A stretch of DNA of 64,000 nt from Dipteris shenzhenensis (lineage: Eukaryota > Polypodiophyta > Polypodiopsida > Gleicheniales), in NCBI GenBank assembly GCA_047967505.1, contig CM106538.1. One strand, written 5' to 3'. Numbering within the stretch: the stretch's first letter is position 1; each line of letters opens with the position of its first letter. Shown in pieces: positions 44,978 through 56,000 of the stretch. The notes under the pieces are model-generated. The model did no database searches. It was given only the letters and a program-made list of their open reading frames with translations, and had not been told where the DNA came from. The position numbers and the translations under genes were made by a program.

Positions 44978-45597
44978 TCAAAGGCCCAGTTTTATAGCCC
45001 CACAGGTCAGTGGGAAGGCAGGGTACGAGTCGGCCAAGCAGGTTAGCTACATGGACCTGCAAAAGGGCCTGAATGTAGCCCTCAGTTGGTTTTTTGGGGG
45101 GCAAAAAAGTCGGCCAGCAGGGTGCTGGTTGGTGGGTTTTGTGGGGGCATCTGCCCCTATAAAAGGGCCCCCTTCGGGCCTCATATCACATCTCTGGAGC
45201 AGCCATCGGAGGAGCACTTTGGAACAGCAGTTCAGCACCCTTTGGGCTCACTCCAGGAGGACAACGAAGGCTGAGGAGCTGCAAACATAGCTCACCGGAA
45301 GCTGCCCACCTAGGCTGTACACTGAAGCAGGAAGGTGGAGAGATCTGACACGGAGTCTAAGGTCTACATATGCTCATCAGTGAGCACGCAGACTCAGGGA
45401 TCTAGGCGTGTCTCAGAGGTAGTAGGACAGCATCTTTTGGTGAGGACAAAGGACCACGGTTTGGTGGGACTTTGGCCCTCTGTTGTATTGTGTCCATATG
45501 GGAGGACAGCCCATGTCGAGCTGCAGTTAGTGGTCATCATGATCACCTTAGCTTGGTGGATTCAGTGTCTACCGCCATCTAGTATTTAAGGGGGGGA
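44978..45597 (+). other. Internal 3' part of the host LTR element
   Basis: Non-coding and GC-rich. A strong TATA-like CCCTATAAAAGGGCC occurs near 45158. The end (GGGAGGACAG, CCGCCATCTAG, AAGGGGGGGAT) matches the mirror region at 31943-32100 on the minus strand and finishes in a polypurine tract. Confidence 0.5.
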
Positions 45598-46528
45598 TCT
45601 CACATGCGCCCTTGCACTAGGGTGCATTGTGACACACTAAACTTGCCATTGAGTGCAGCATTATTTCCCAAGTATGATATTTTGTCGTATGCCGTACCCC
45701 ATTCTGAGCCGTAGTCCAAAAACAAGCCAGGCACGAGCTACATGGGTCCATTCCTAGCCTCCAAGGTCACAAGCCACGGCGTAGCAGTTCGGGTTGCTTA
45801 GGCAAAGGGTTGCAAGGTATCGACCTAACAAGAAGCTCAGCAAAGGGGAGTGTCGCGTGCACCAGTGCAAGGCATAGTTGGCAGTGACACCTGGCTGCAC
45901 AGTCATCAGTTCTCAGCAAGGAGTAAAGGCCAGCATGGGTGCCAAAGCCAAAGTGCACGCCATTTGGGGCTATCCAAGCAGCCTGTTTGCAAGCCAGCTG
46001 GGTCACCCATGCTCGGCCTAAAGGCTTTGACTAAGTCGGGTCGAAATGGCCGGCCAAACAGTTCCATCAAAGTGCCTGCCAGATTGGCTTTTTTCCAGCC
46101 CTATGTAAGGGGATCTTTTCCATATAGTGTGGGCTTTTGTCACCTGCAGTCCCAGCTTCCAGGCACACAGATCCAGCCCCTTCAGCCTGCCATGATCAGC
46201 TCCATATACCCTGCAACCAGGGCAGATGATCCACACAGCAAGGGCACTGCCTGGACAGCAGCGGGTGTTTCCAGTCCCGTTTCAGCAGCATAGCTCGTTC
46301 TCCCAAGTTGCAGTTTCCGCCTCAGATAGGGGAATTTCCAGCTCAGTTTTGTATGCCTATTGGCACTCATGTACAGACAGTAGTTAGGGCATTTTTGCCA
46401 GCATTTATACATCATAAATAAAGCAGTGTACAGTAGTCAGGAAGATCTCTGGTGTTATCATGCTTGAGTTCTCTATTTGAATTCATCCTTTCACTATGCT
46501 TCCGCACAGCAAGTCCCTATACGTTACA
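45598..46528 (+). repeat. 3' or solo LTR of host element
   Basis: Follows a polypurine tract and ends CAGCAAGTCCCTATACGTTACA-like, homologous in its last 150 bp to the LTR at 31487-31942 (TGTACAGACAGTAGTTAGG, CATGCTTGAGTTCTCT). No primer site follows, so it is a 3' or solo LTR. It is about twice as long as its relative, which suggests an insertion or a different start. Confidence 0.55.
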
Positions 46529-47010
46529 CTGAGGGAGGATAGAAAGAGAAGGTGGAGGTCGATAGGGCAGGGCTTAGAGGGGAGATAGGAAGACGGGGGG
46601 CTGAGAGGTGAGGGGAAAGGGCTGTTAGCAGTAAGAGGGCAGATAGGTGAGGGGCTGTTAGCAGTCGGGGGGGCAGATTGGAGAGGGGAGGGAGAGAGTT
46701 AGCAGCCGGAGAGGACTGAGGGGTGAGTTGGAGTGAGTGTTAGCAGGCGGGGGTGGCTAGGAAGGGGTCGAGAGGTAGAATGTGAGGCAAGGGGGGTTGT
46801 GAGCTGAAGCAGGGGGCAGATAGAAGGTCAGGGGAGCAGGGGGGACAGTCGGAGGCGAGGTGGCGGTGCAGAGAGAGAGCGGCAGGGAGAAGAGGGGATA
46901 GGCGAGGCGAGGAGGGGCTGTCGGGGGGCAGAAAGGAGAGTGGGAAGCGGGGAGGTAGGTGGGAGCAAGGGGCAGCAGGGGAGGGAGAGAGGGCGGCAAA
47001 GGTCAAGGGA
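46529..47010 (+). repeat. G-rich, purine-rich minisatellite-like block
   Basis: The plus strand is dense in GGGG runs. GTTAGCAG recurs at about 46623, 46657, 46698 and 46739, spacing 34-41 bp, each followed by G-rich sequence. No gene is supported. Confidence 0.75.
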
Positions 47011-48080
47011 TATGGGAAGGATATAGTTTTTAGGAATACGCTAATGTAAATTCATGCACTAGAAATGCACGACACCATTGCCAATAGAATCTGAATATAA
47101 GTATGGGAATTGAAGGGTGATGGCCCACACATAATGAAGACAATTCTTATCGCTAGAGCCTTGAAATGAACTTTTGGTAAGGTCCAAAAAAGAGCCTTAT
47201 CCTTGAAATGAACTTTTGGTAAGGTCCAAAAAAGAGCCTTACAGATTCTTAGAAATGCTTTTTTCTAAAGAGTTATGCTAGAATCTAAGGCATAAAGATC
47301 TAGCCAAATTTAAACTTATATACCTTACGAATAGAATTGAATTTCTTATCTTAACAAAAACTTGTGGTATAGCTACCCAATCGGATGTTGACCGAATACG
47401 ACTGTAGGGCTATTAATAGAGATGATGAATTCCATTCATGTTTATGGTTGAAAATTATCCTTGGACATTAATCTTTATCAAGTTATGTGAGTTACTTTAT
47501 TCTATGATGTGAGAATACTTTTAAAAGACTAGACATTTCTTTGGAGGACAAGTGTTAGAATTTCTATCGAGATGTGCCATTTGAGACTTGTGAGTGTCCC
47601 TATGCAAACCACAAAGATAAGCTAAAGTCTATTTTATGGATGGAAAGAAAATTAATTTTCTTGATTCCACCTATGTAGATACTGATATAGACGTATGGTA
47701 TTGATAGGATTATCCCATGATTATCTATAATAGTGACATCCTTCGAGATGAAATCTACATACAATGAATAGGGAGTGTATAAGTCTTATGACAAATTGCC
47801 TATTCATAAGAAGAACTTTTATAATTGAGTACAACATAAGAATCAATTTTTTGTTGATGGATTAACTGGAAGGATGTTAGTTGATGCAATACTCAATTTA
47901 TTGTAGTATTATGATATATTTCCTTTAACATGTTATGTTTTTTTGAGATCTTGTATAAAGACATTAAAATGACTGTTTTTCTAAGAGAAATTAGTACACA
48001 CATATACTTCCAAAGAAGATCTTTTTTGGGATACATAAACCTACGCTTTTACCTTTTGATAGGTTCACTCAAGTTATCTG
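47011..48080. other. Unassigned AT-rich DNA
   Basis: No recognised domain. Contains the 42-bp tandem duplication given separately. Confidence 0.35.
47159..47242 (+). repeat. 42-bp tandem duplication
   Basis: Two adjacent, essentially identical 42-bp copies start CCTTGAAATGAACTTTTGG. The near identity suggests a recent event. Confidence 0.93.
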
Positions 48081-48779
48081 ATTCTGGCACGTGCATTGCA
48101 CTCGCTTCCTTCAGTCTAAATTTGGAAGTGCATGCCTCACCTACTGCTCCAGCAAGTAGCTTCAAGCTCTGCCCACAATGCCATCGTCCAGCTTCAATCT
48201 CTCATCCGTACAGCATCACCGTATGTACATCATGTGCTTGTCATCTACGGAGAACAATCCCCGTACGACAGCCCAGCCTCATCCGTCGTTCATCCGTGTA
48301 GCATGTGGTGACGCGTCCCTACACTGCACAACAGTTACAACAGTATAGCCTGTGGTGACTCATCATACATACGTATGGACTTACGGATAGCTGTCAGTCA
48401 TTGCAAGCGAAGCATCATACATCCATCCAGTTATTTGCCGTTAGCTCAAATGCAAGCGACGTACCTCCCTATAGATTCGCCGTTTGTATACTTTGCACTG
48501 CCAAACATGTCATCCATACTCGTCTGCTGTTCAGTTGTACAGTTTGTCTTTACTGCACTTTTACATGCTGTTTACAGACAAATTTGGGGCTTTGACAGAT
48601 ATTGCAGTCTAGATTACAATTTTACAGACAAATTTGGAAATTGCCCTCAGTTTGGCTTATTTCGCTGTACAAATTGGGGGTTTTGGCATTGGGCTGCAAT
48701 TTTGCAGTGGAAAAAGGCATTTGGCAGCTTTCCTAGCATTACCACGTTTAGTTCATTGATCATTGCTGCCGTAGGGCCT
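48080..48779 (+). other. Leader of split copia A
   Basis: CCGTAC-rich sequence (48195-48370), then CAGACAAATTTGGGGCTTTG-type blocks resemble the reverse complement of the leader of the 39-kb copia. A 5' LTR or primer site could not be recognised on the left. Confidence 0.55.
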
Positions 48780-49725
48780 GCCACACACTCGAACAGATAC
48801 GTTGGGACAAGAGAGATGCACAGGCCCATGCAGTGATTGCTATGAATAGCAAGAGGGTTGTTATACCTCGCATTTAGTCTTGCAAGACAAACCGAGACTG
48901 CATGGGACACTTTGGTCAGTCTCTATCAAATTCAAAATATCACTGAGGTCAGGGATTTTAGAGAGCAGCTTATCAATGTTGATGAGATTGTTCGAGATTT
49001 AGAGGTAGTGTCCAACAATACTTGATGGGCTCCGTGAGTCATACCAAGGATTTGCTACGTCCCTGAGGCTAGTGGCCAACTATAATTGCGATCAGCTGTT
49101 TCCATAATCCTACAAGTGGAGCAGAGTCGTCAAACGGGACTGCTTTTACTCATGTAGATCAGGCCTTTGCCACCGATCACAGGGGCAAATGCAAAGGGGG
49201 GGAAAATTACAGCAAGCCCAAACCTTCATCTAGCACCTCATCATCTTCTTCTCTTGTTGGTGGGAAGAAGAAAAAGCGCTGTAATTATTTTATGAAGCCT
49301 GGTCATGACATCTTGTTGGAAGCGCATTGCTTCGGAAAAGAAAAGCCAGCAGCAAGGTCTTGCAGTTACAAATGCTCCTGCTGCCTATGATCACTCTCAT
49401 GAGGCAACAAACTTGGCTCAGGATGAGTTTGCATTTGTTGTGACCTGCCACTACAATCCAACGATGCATGCTTCAGCTTTGTCGATATCTGATTCTACGT
49501 CAGCTTGGTATTTCGACAACAGTGCTTCTAAGCACATTGCCTCATGCAAATCTATATTTCAGTCCTTGAGTGATGCTCCACACGGGGGCATTGTCACTTC
49601 TGCAACAATGCAGCTTATCCCATGAAAGAGATCCAAGTCACATAGTGTCAGGTGATACAATGACACTTGTGGAAGTTTTATATGTTCCAGGTATCAAGAG
49701 AATCTGCTTTCTATTTTAGCCATCT
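48780..49725 (+). pseudogene. Split copia A: gag and protease part
   Basis: Plus frames read EQIRWDKRDAQAHAVIAMN, then GLRESYQGFATSLRLVANYN, then KRIASEKKSQQQGLAV, and a protease-like SAWYFDNSASKHIASC where D-S-G has become D-N-S. These align block by block with the 39-kb copia polyprotein, so this is the same lineage. The copy is cut at 49725 by the chromovirus LTR and resumes at 58126. Confidence 0.88.
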
Positions 49726-50256
49726 TGTCATGTGCACGGATGGGTATCTGAGGTGTACTGGGTACACAAGACTAGCTCCGGTAGCCTGGGGAGGCTTAGA
49801 GCTAGGCAAGCTTAATTTTCGGGTTGAGTGGCAAGGGTACGAACCAGTTAGAGGTCTTCGCTATTTTCGGCGCTTGGGGCCGGAGTCTATATAAGGGGCC
49901 CAGAGGTTCAGCTCTCAGAGAGCTGGTGGGAGTAAGTCTCATTCCCAAGTGCTAGGTCTGATCCTGGATTGAGTTGCGGATGCGCGCGTGCATCATAGCG
50001 TAGCCCAAAGCCCAGCAGCAGATCCTAGGCTTCACAACACCACCTGGTGGTATGAGACACCAGGCTGGTTAGGATCTGGTTGGGAGTTCATGCAAATAGC
50101 TCAGCTCGTGGCTCGGAGGGGACATCTCCTAATTCGGGATCGCATCCCGTAGATGTGATGGTTGGGTCATGAGCAGCCTGCTCAGTTTCCTCACATTTGG
50201 TGTGTTCTTGTGTTTGCTTGTAGATCAGAGGTTTCAGGAGTGTTGGGGTCGTGTCA
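49726..50256 (+). repeat. 5' LTR of chromovirus
   Basis: Starts TGTCATGTGCACGG, has a TATA box GTCTATATAAGGGGCC near 49886, and ends GGTCGTGTCA. Confidence 0.93.
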
Positions 50257-50623
50257 ATTGGTATCAGAGCCAACTCCTTGTTGGGGTAAGTATGATCAAG
50301 GGCTTGCTCTATGGTGCATGTGTGCATCTAGGGGAGTCACATGTGTGTTTGTGTGTGTTGTAAAGGCACATCAAGTGCTATGATGTGTCTAGTGTCTGAC
50401 CTAAGTGATGATGTAAGACAAAGGCAATCACACTGATGTAGGGATTGATTCCCACTGATGTAGGGGCTGATTGCCACTTATGTAGGGAAGGTATTACCTT
50501 CTCCCCCTTTCTATAAGAGAGAGTCCTCTCTCTCACAATCATAATAGAGAACTATCATCTTTCTGTCATTGTGCTCTCACACCTCTTGCAAGATGCATCT
50601 ATTCTATCCTACGGGATTCTACA

Positions 50624-51486
50624 AATGGTAAGAGAGCTTTAGGTTCTAGATCTAGCCTAGCCTAGCATTAGATCCTATCTCTAGCATAAACTACTAGTTT
50701 CTCATCTTCTCCATTTTCCTTCTTCTTTCCCAAATCTTTGAGAGCTCTGTTCTCTGCCTACAAACGACCATTGCCCAAACCCTTTGAGCTGCAAACTCCT
50801 CACGTATGGGCAAACTTCCAGCTGCAAGCAATCAGAGAAATTTCGACTATACACGCAATGCCAACACTCACACTCTCTGACGAAATTTCGCGCAATGCCG
50901 CCTTTGTACTTACCTATCTGCAAATTCCTCTGAGCTCGTGCTAGACGACACTGCTGAAATCTGAGCTCATTTGGACAAGAGATGGAGGAGAAAACGACGA
51001 AAAACCAGTCTATCTTCTCAAGCCTGGCTATGGTGACCTGGCGCAACATTGCGCCCCTCCTTGCTGGTAGCTCTTCTCTGGTATAAGGCCTTTCTTCCTG
51101 CATAAAAATCCCCTTGAATAGAGCTATGAGCTGTGAGAATTGCACCCTCCAAGTTCTGGTCTTTGTTTTGGACAGTTTTGACAAGGTTGTGAGTTTGATG
51201 CTACATTAGATGCTACTTTAGCATTTCTGATGTTTTAAAGTGTTGAATAGCTTCAGTACAACTATGGCTACAGCTTTGCTTTAAGTTGCTACACGTGGAT
51301 TTGCTTGGAATACTTTCATTTAGCCACCTCTATGAAGCATGCAAGTGAAAGCATCATTGATTTGTAGTATGGAATTTGGTTACAAGTCTTTGCTAAACTA
51401 AATGCTTGTACTTTGAAGGATTATTTTTTATTGCTCATATTTTCACTTGTAAGGCACTAGACACTGTCCTCGGGTAAGACCTTGCC
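50624..51486 (+). other. Leader of the mini-gag element
   Basis: No recognised coding block on either strand. A possible splice donor GGTAAGA lies near 50627, overlapping the degenerate primer site. Confidence 0.5.
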
Positions 51487-51714
51487 ATGGAAGCGAAGAC
51501 CTTTTTTGAGAAGTTGGATGGAACTAGTTTCCATACTTGGCAAACAAAAGCCAAATTTATGCTTATGAAAAAGAAGATATGGAATGTTGTGAATGGAAAG
51601 AAGTCTACAAAAGAAAAAGCTAAAGACAAGAAGGACTACTTCAACAACAAAGCAATTATGCCTGAAGGAAGAACTCCATCATCAAATGAAGAAAATGAAG
51701 ACTATGCTTTTTAG
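51487..51714 (+). CDS. Mini-gag, copia gag N-terminus (75 codons)
   Basis: An intact frame from ATG 51487 to TAG reads EKLDGTSFHTWQTKAKFML and IWNVVNG. This is the opening block of copia gag (L-D-G-T, W, W-x-x-V-x-G). It then ends in a lysine-rich tail (KKSTKEKAKDKKDYFNNKA) and an acidic C-terminus, without zinc knuckle or pol. It may be a truncated gag kept with the element or just a deletion remnant. It is the only coding sequence between these LTRs. Confidence 0.6.
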   Translation: MEAKTFFEKLDGTSFHTWQTKAKFMLMKKKIWNVVNGKKSTKEKAKDKKDYFNNKAIMPEGRTPSSNEENEDYAF

Positions 51715-52271
51715 GCACCTTGTCTTTTTTGTTTATCATCACTTGGTCAAATTTTGAGGTTCTCTGCCTGGAGTAGAACTCCAAAAAGAATATGTTATGT
51801 AAATCACCTCTGGTCACCATATGATGTAGCCATAGATTAATCCTTGACCACCATGAGATGGCTTGAGAAACTATGAGACTAGATGTATCCTTGACACTGC
51901 AAGAGGCAACCTCTTGAGGGGGGGTTTGTTGGGGTAAGTATGATCAAGGGCTTGCTCTATGGTGCATGTGTGCATCTAGTCACATGTGTGTTTGTGTGTG
52001 TTGTAAAGGCACATCAAGTGCTATGATGTGTCTAGTGTGTGACCTAAGTGATGATATAAGACAAAGGCAATCCCACTGATGTAGGGATTGATTCCCACTG
52101 ATGTAGGGGCTGATTGCCACTTATGTAGGAAAGGTATTACCTTCTCCCCCTTTCTATAAGAGAGAGTCTTCTCTCTCACAATCATAATAGAGAACTATCA
52201 TCTTTCTTTCATTGTGCTCTCACACCTCTTGCAAGATGCATCTATTCTATCCTACGGGATTCTACACTCCT

Positions 52272-53093
52272 AAGGTAGGAACTTCTGTTGCGAGAATTTT
52301 GGACGATTTTTTCTCCAAGTATGGCCCTAATTTCGAAATTCGTGTTCATGCCTTGCAAGTGTCTGCTGGTTCATCGGTTAAGGGAAGTGGTATTAGATTG
52401 GGATAGAAGGAAGGAGAGAGAAAGTGAAGGGTGATTTCATTGCAAGATGTGACGGGCTGAGAGAGAGGGAGAGGTGTAGTTAGGAGGAGGTAGTCAAGTC
52501 CGGGTAGAGGCGTCAGAAGGGAGTCAGGAGACAGCGTAGGGCTGGGGCGAACCAAAGGAGATCCTGCGCATCGGCTGGCTGCTCAAGGGTTGTGATGGCA
52601 GGTAGAAGGGGAGCGCAGGAAGGTGCGCAACAGGATAGGGCTAGGCAGCAATCCAGGCCAATTGCTTTTCGGGGGGGGGCCTGGAGGCTTAAAAAGCACT
52701 ATCCCTCTGTTTTTGGAGGGTGAGCTTTTGGAAAAGCAGGGCTTTACTGAAAACCTGCTCTCCCCTTATTAATTCGGCCAGTTTGCCTTCTCTCCTAGCC
52801 TTTAGATTGCGCATACTTCCAGCCCCTTTACACCTTTACGCTCGGGAGCTAGAACACCTATACGGCCTGCTGCAGCACTTTGTACGGACAGCCAGGAGCG
52901 GAATCCCAGGTTCAAGAATTCGAGCTGACTCGTCAGCTCAGCTCAGCCAGCTTACCTTCTCCATCGACCAGCTTTCCCTTCTTCCATTGCCTCCTTCCTG
53001 GCCAGCTTTCACTTCGTTTCTACCTCCTAGCTCCAAGGCCACCTGCTTGCTTCCCTTCTCTCGCCTATCTTCTTTTCAGATCAGATTTCAGTC
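52272..53093 (+). other. Rest of chromovirus leader
   Basis: Purine-rich stretch (52400-52560), then T/C-rich sequence up to the gag start. No supported coding region. Confidence 0.5.
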
Positions 53094-56000
53094 ATGGCTG
53101 ATTTTGTAGACCTCGAGCTTGCGATGGGAGACGAGGATATGAACTACCATGCGGAGGATGACAAGGGGCTCTACGATGATTTGATTACGAAGATAGCCTT
53201 CAATGAATTCACCACTGCTCTTGATGAAAAGTTTGAGCAGGTTAACACGAATCAAACTGAGTTGATACAGCAACTCCAAGGGATTCAGACTATACTCACA
53301 CTTTTGACTAGCACTGTTTAGGCACTCACGCATGTGGATGCCATGGCTTCAATGTTAGGTCTGAACATCCCTCCAGATCCTTTTCTTGAAGATCATAAGT
53401 CTCATACCAAGGAGGTTGCTAACACTTGGTTGCACAAGTGGCAAGTATACTACCAATTTCACCCTTTTCCAGATGACAAGAAAATACAGCTTGCAGCAGG
53501 GTTTATGTCAGAAAAGGCTTTATTGTGGTGGAAGGAACTCTGACCCAAGCCTACAACATGGATAGAATTCGAAGGGGTCTTCAGGAAAGAGTTTCTGAAG
53601 AAGCAGGAAGATTATGATATATTAGGCAAGCTCAAAGCCGTCGATATGTCCAAGCTGAATCTGACTTTGGAGGTTTATCTTTAAAGGTTTCGGGATTTGT
53701 AGACCAGAGCTATAAAGATGGATCCAGTGACCTTGTTAGGTTTCTTTGTGGATGGTTTGCCTGACTCGTAGAAGTTATAGATCAAGAACAATAAGTGCAC
53801 CACTTTGCAAGAGGCCATGAATTACGTGCGCATCTATGATGATACCATGGCCAGCACAAAGGGAACCACAGTTGCCGACACGGGTGGGAAGAACAAGAGG
53901 AAGTTCTTCCAGTCTACTACTGGTACCGGGGAGTCAAAGTCTATAGACAAAGCCTCCAAGAAACATTTGACTCCAGTGAAGAATGGTCGTGCCTGTTTCC
54001 TTCATACATTGAAGTTAAAGAAAGGACGTTGCTTCATATGCAAGCAGCAGGGCCACACTAGGAATGATTGTCCTAAGCGCAAGAATCAAATGCAAGCGTC
54101 GGGACCGAAGCTCCATGCGGATCTAGGTACCAAAGCTAAGGGAGCTAATCAAGTTTCGATGATAGGTATTTCTGTAAATGTCATTACCTGCTCACCTTCT
54201 TGTAATTGCACTTTTAATAATTCGTTATTTGGTTCCCATGATCTTTTCCGAGTTTATGGAGAAGTTAGGGACCAAAGAGTTCACATTCTTTTTGACCAAC
54301 TTTGTTAATTACAAACTTGTGTAGAAGATGGGGTTGTCCACGATACCTAGCGATCACACCTACGAGGTGCAGCTTCCAGTTTGGAAGCAATTTTGGAATT
54401 GCAAGATTGAAGTACTTTCTATGCGGATTCAAGGCTACACAACTGCTCTTACGTGCTATGTCATGTACTTGAAACATGTGGACTTGTTAATCGGAATTGA
54501 ATGGTTTAAAACCCACGATATTTGGATTGGATGGAAAGAGCATACCCTTTCTTTTTTGGATAAGGACATCCAATTTTGTATTCAGTGTGATAATATTCCC
54601 TCTTCTCAGGGACCTATTGTATTTGCAATGTAGCTTCGGAATATTATAAACACTTCTCATTATGATGTGTATCAGTGTGTTTTGATTCCGCTTTCTTCAT
54701 TTGTTGTATCTGTTAATAACAAAAATGATTTAAGTGTGTTTGAACACCGTGAATTGAGAATGTTGTTGGATGATTTCATGGATGTATTCCCTGCTCTACA
54801 GTCGGAAGGTTTACCTCCAGAACGGGCAGTAGTCCATCGCATAGATTTAGTACCTAGGACTCAACCTATTAGTGTTCCACCTTATAGGATGAGCCAGCTT
54901 GAGGAGGATGAGTTAGCTTCATAGCTACAAGATTATCTGAATATGGGCTTATATTCGCCCAAGTAAATTACCTTGGGGCGCACCTGTGCTCTTAAGAAAG
55001 AAGAAAGATAATTCGTGGAGAATGTGTATAGATTATAAACGATTGAATAAAGTGACAATTAAGAATCGATACCCTCTTTCTCGTTCCGATGATTTGATAG
55101 ACCGTTTGGCCAGAGCGAAGTATTTCACTAAGATTGATTTGCGTACGGGTTATCACCAAATTAGTATCTATGCTAGACACATAGATAGAACCACATTCCG
55201 AACTAGGTATGGCCACTACGAGTTTCTCATATTACCTTTTGGTTTGACCAATGCTCCTGCCACCTTCCAACAAATGATAAACGATTTGTTTCATGATTTT
55301 CTGGGCAAATTCGTTGTCGTGTTCTTAGATGACATCTTGGTATATAGCCGAACGCTAGAGGATCACATTGGACACCTTCGGATTGTCTTAGTTATTCTAA
55401 GAAAGCATAAGCTCTATGCCAAGATGAGTAAATGTGACTTCTTTATGAAGGAGATCATTTACTTAGGACACAAGATTTCTTCTCAAGGTATTAGCATTGA
55501 TCTGGATCGTATCTAGAAGGTTTTAGAATGGCCTATCCCTTAGACTGTGAAACAACTTGATTCTTTCCTAGGATTCACAGTTTTTCTACGGAAGTCTGTG
55601 CGTGATTATTCACACATCACAGCACCCCTAACCAACATATTGAAAGGTCGTGGACGCAGGTCTAACTAGCCAATCTCTTGGAATGATGCATTGCACAAGG
55701 CTTTTGAAACCTTGAAGTTAACTATCAAGGAAGCACCTGTTCTTACATTACCCGATCCTACCCGGCCTTATGTTTTAGAGGCCGATGCAAGTGATTTTGC
55801 GATTGGGGCAGCTTTATTCCAAGAGGGCAGACCTGTAGCTTTTAAGAGTAAGAAGCTAGACGACAACCAATATCGTTGGCCCACACTAGAAAAAGAACTC
55901 TATGCGGTTGTGTATGCTCTGAAGGTTTGGAGACACTATTTGTATGGTTCAAAGTTTCTTGTATTGACCGATCACCAGTCAATCAAGTACGTGGACGGGT

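Larger units (their letters stand above)
50279..52266 (+). mobile_element. Non-autonomous copia-like element with mini-gag
   Basis: LTRs at 50279-50623 (345 bp) and 51927-52266 (340 bp) start TGTTGGGGTAAG and end GGGATTCTACA. They differ by one 5-bp indel and roughly seven substitutions. The TSD CTCCT is perfect (50274-50278, 52267-52271). A primer-site-like TGGTAAGAGAGC starts at 50626 and a purine tract (TTGAGGGGGGGTT) ends at 51926. The 1.3-kb interior has a single 75-codon gag-like frame and no enzymes. It inserted 20 bp after the chromovirus primer site. Confidence 0.93.

Noticed and set aside
45150-45180. TATA box of a host gene
   Set aside because: CCCTATAAAAGGGCC is a good TATA box but lies in an LTR-type element with no gene downstream; similar TATA boxes occur in the chromovirus LTRs.
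46740-47006. Proline-rich proteins on the minus strand
   Set aside because: They appear in two frames over a G-rich repeat with no domain and no conserved start.
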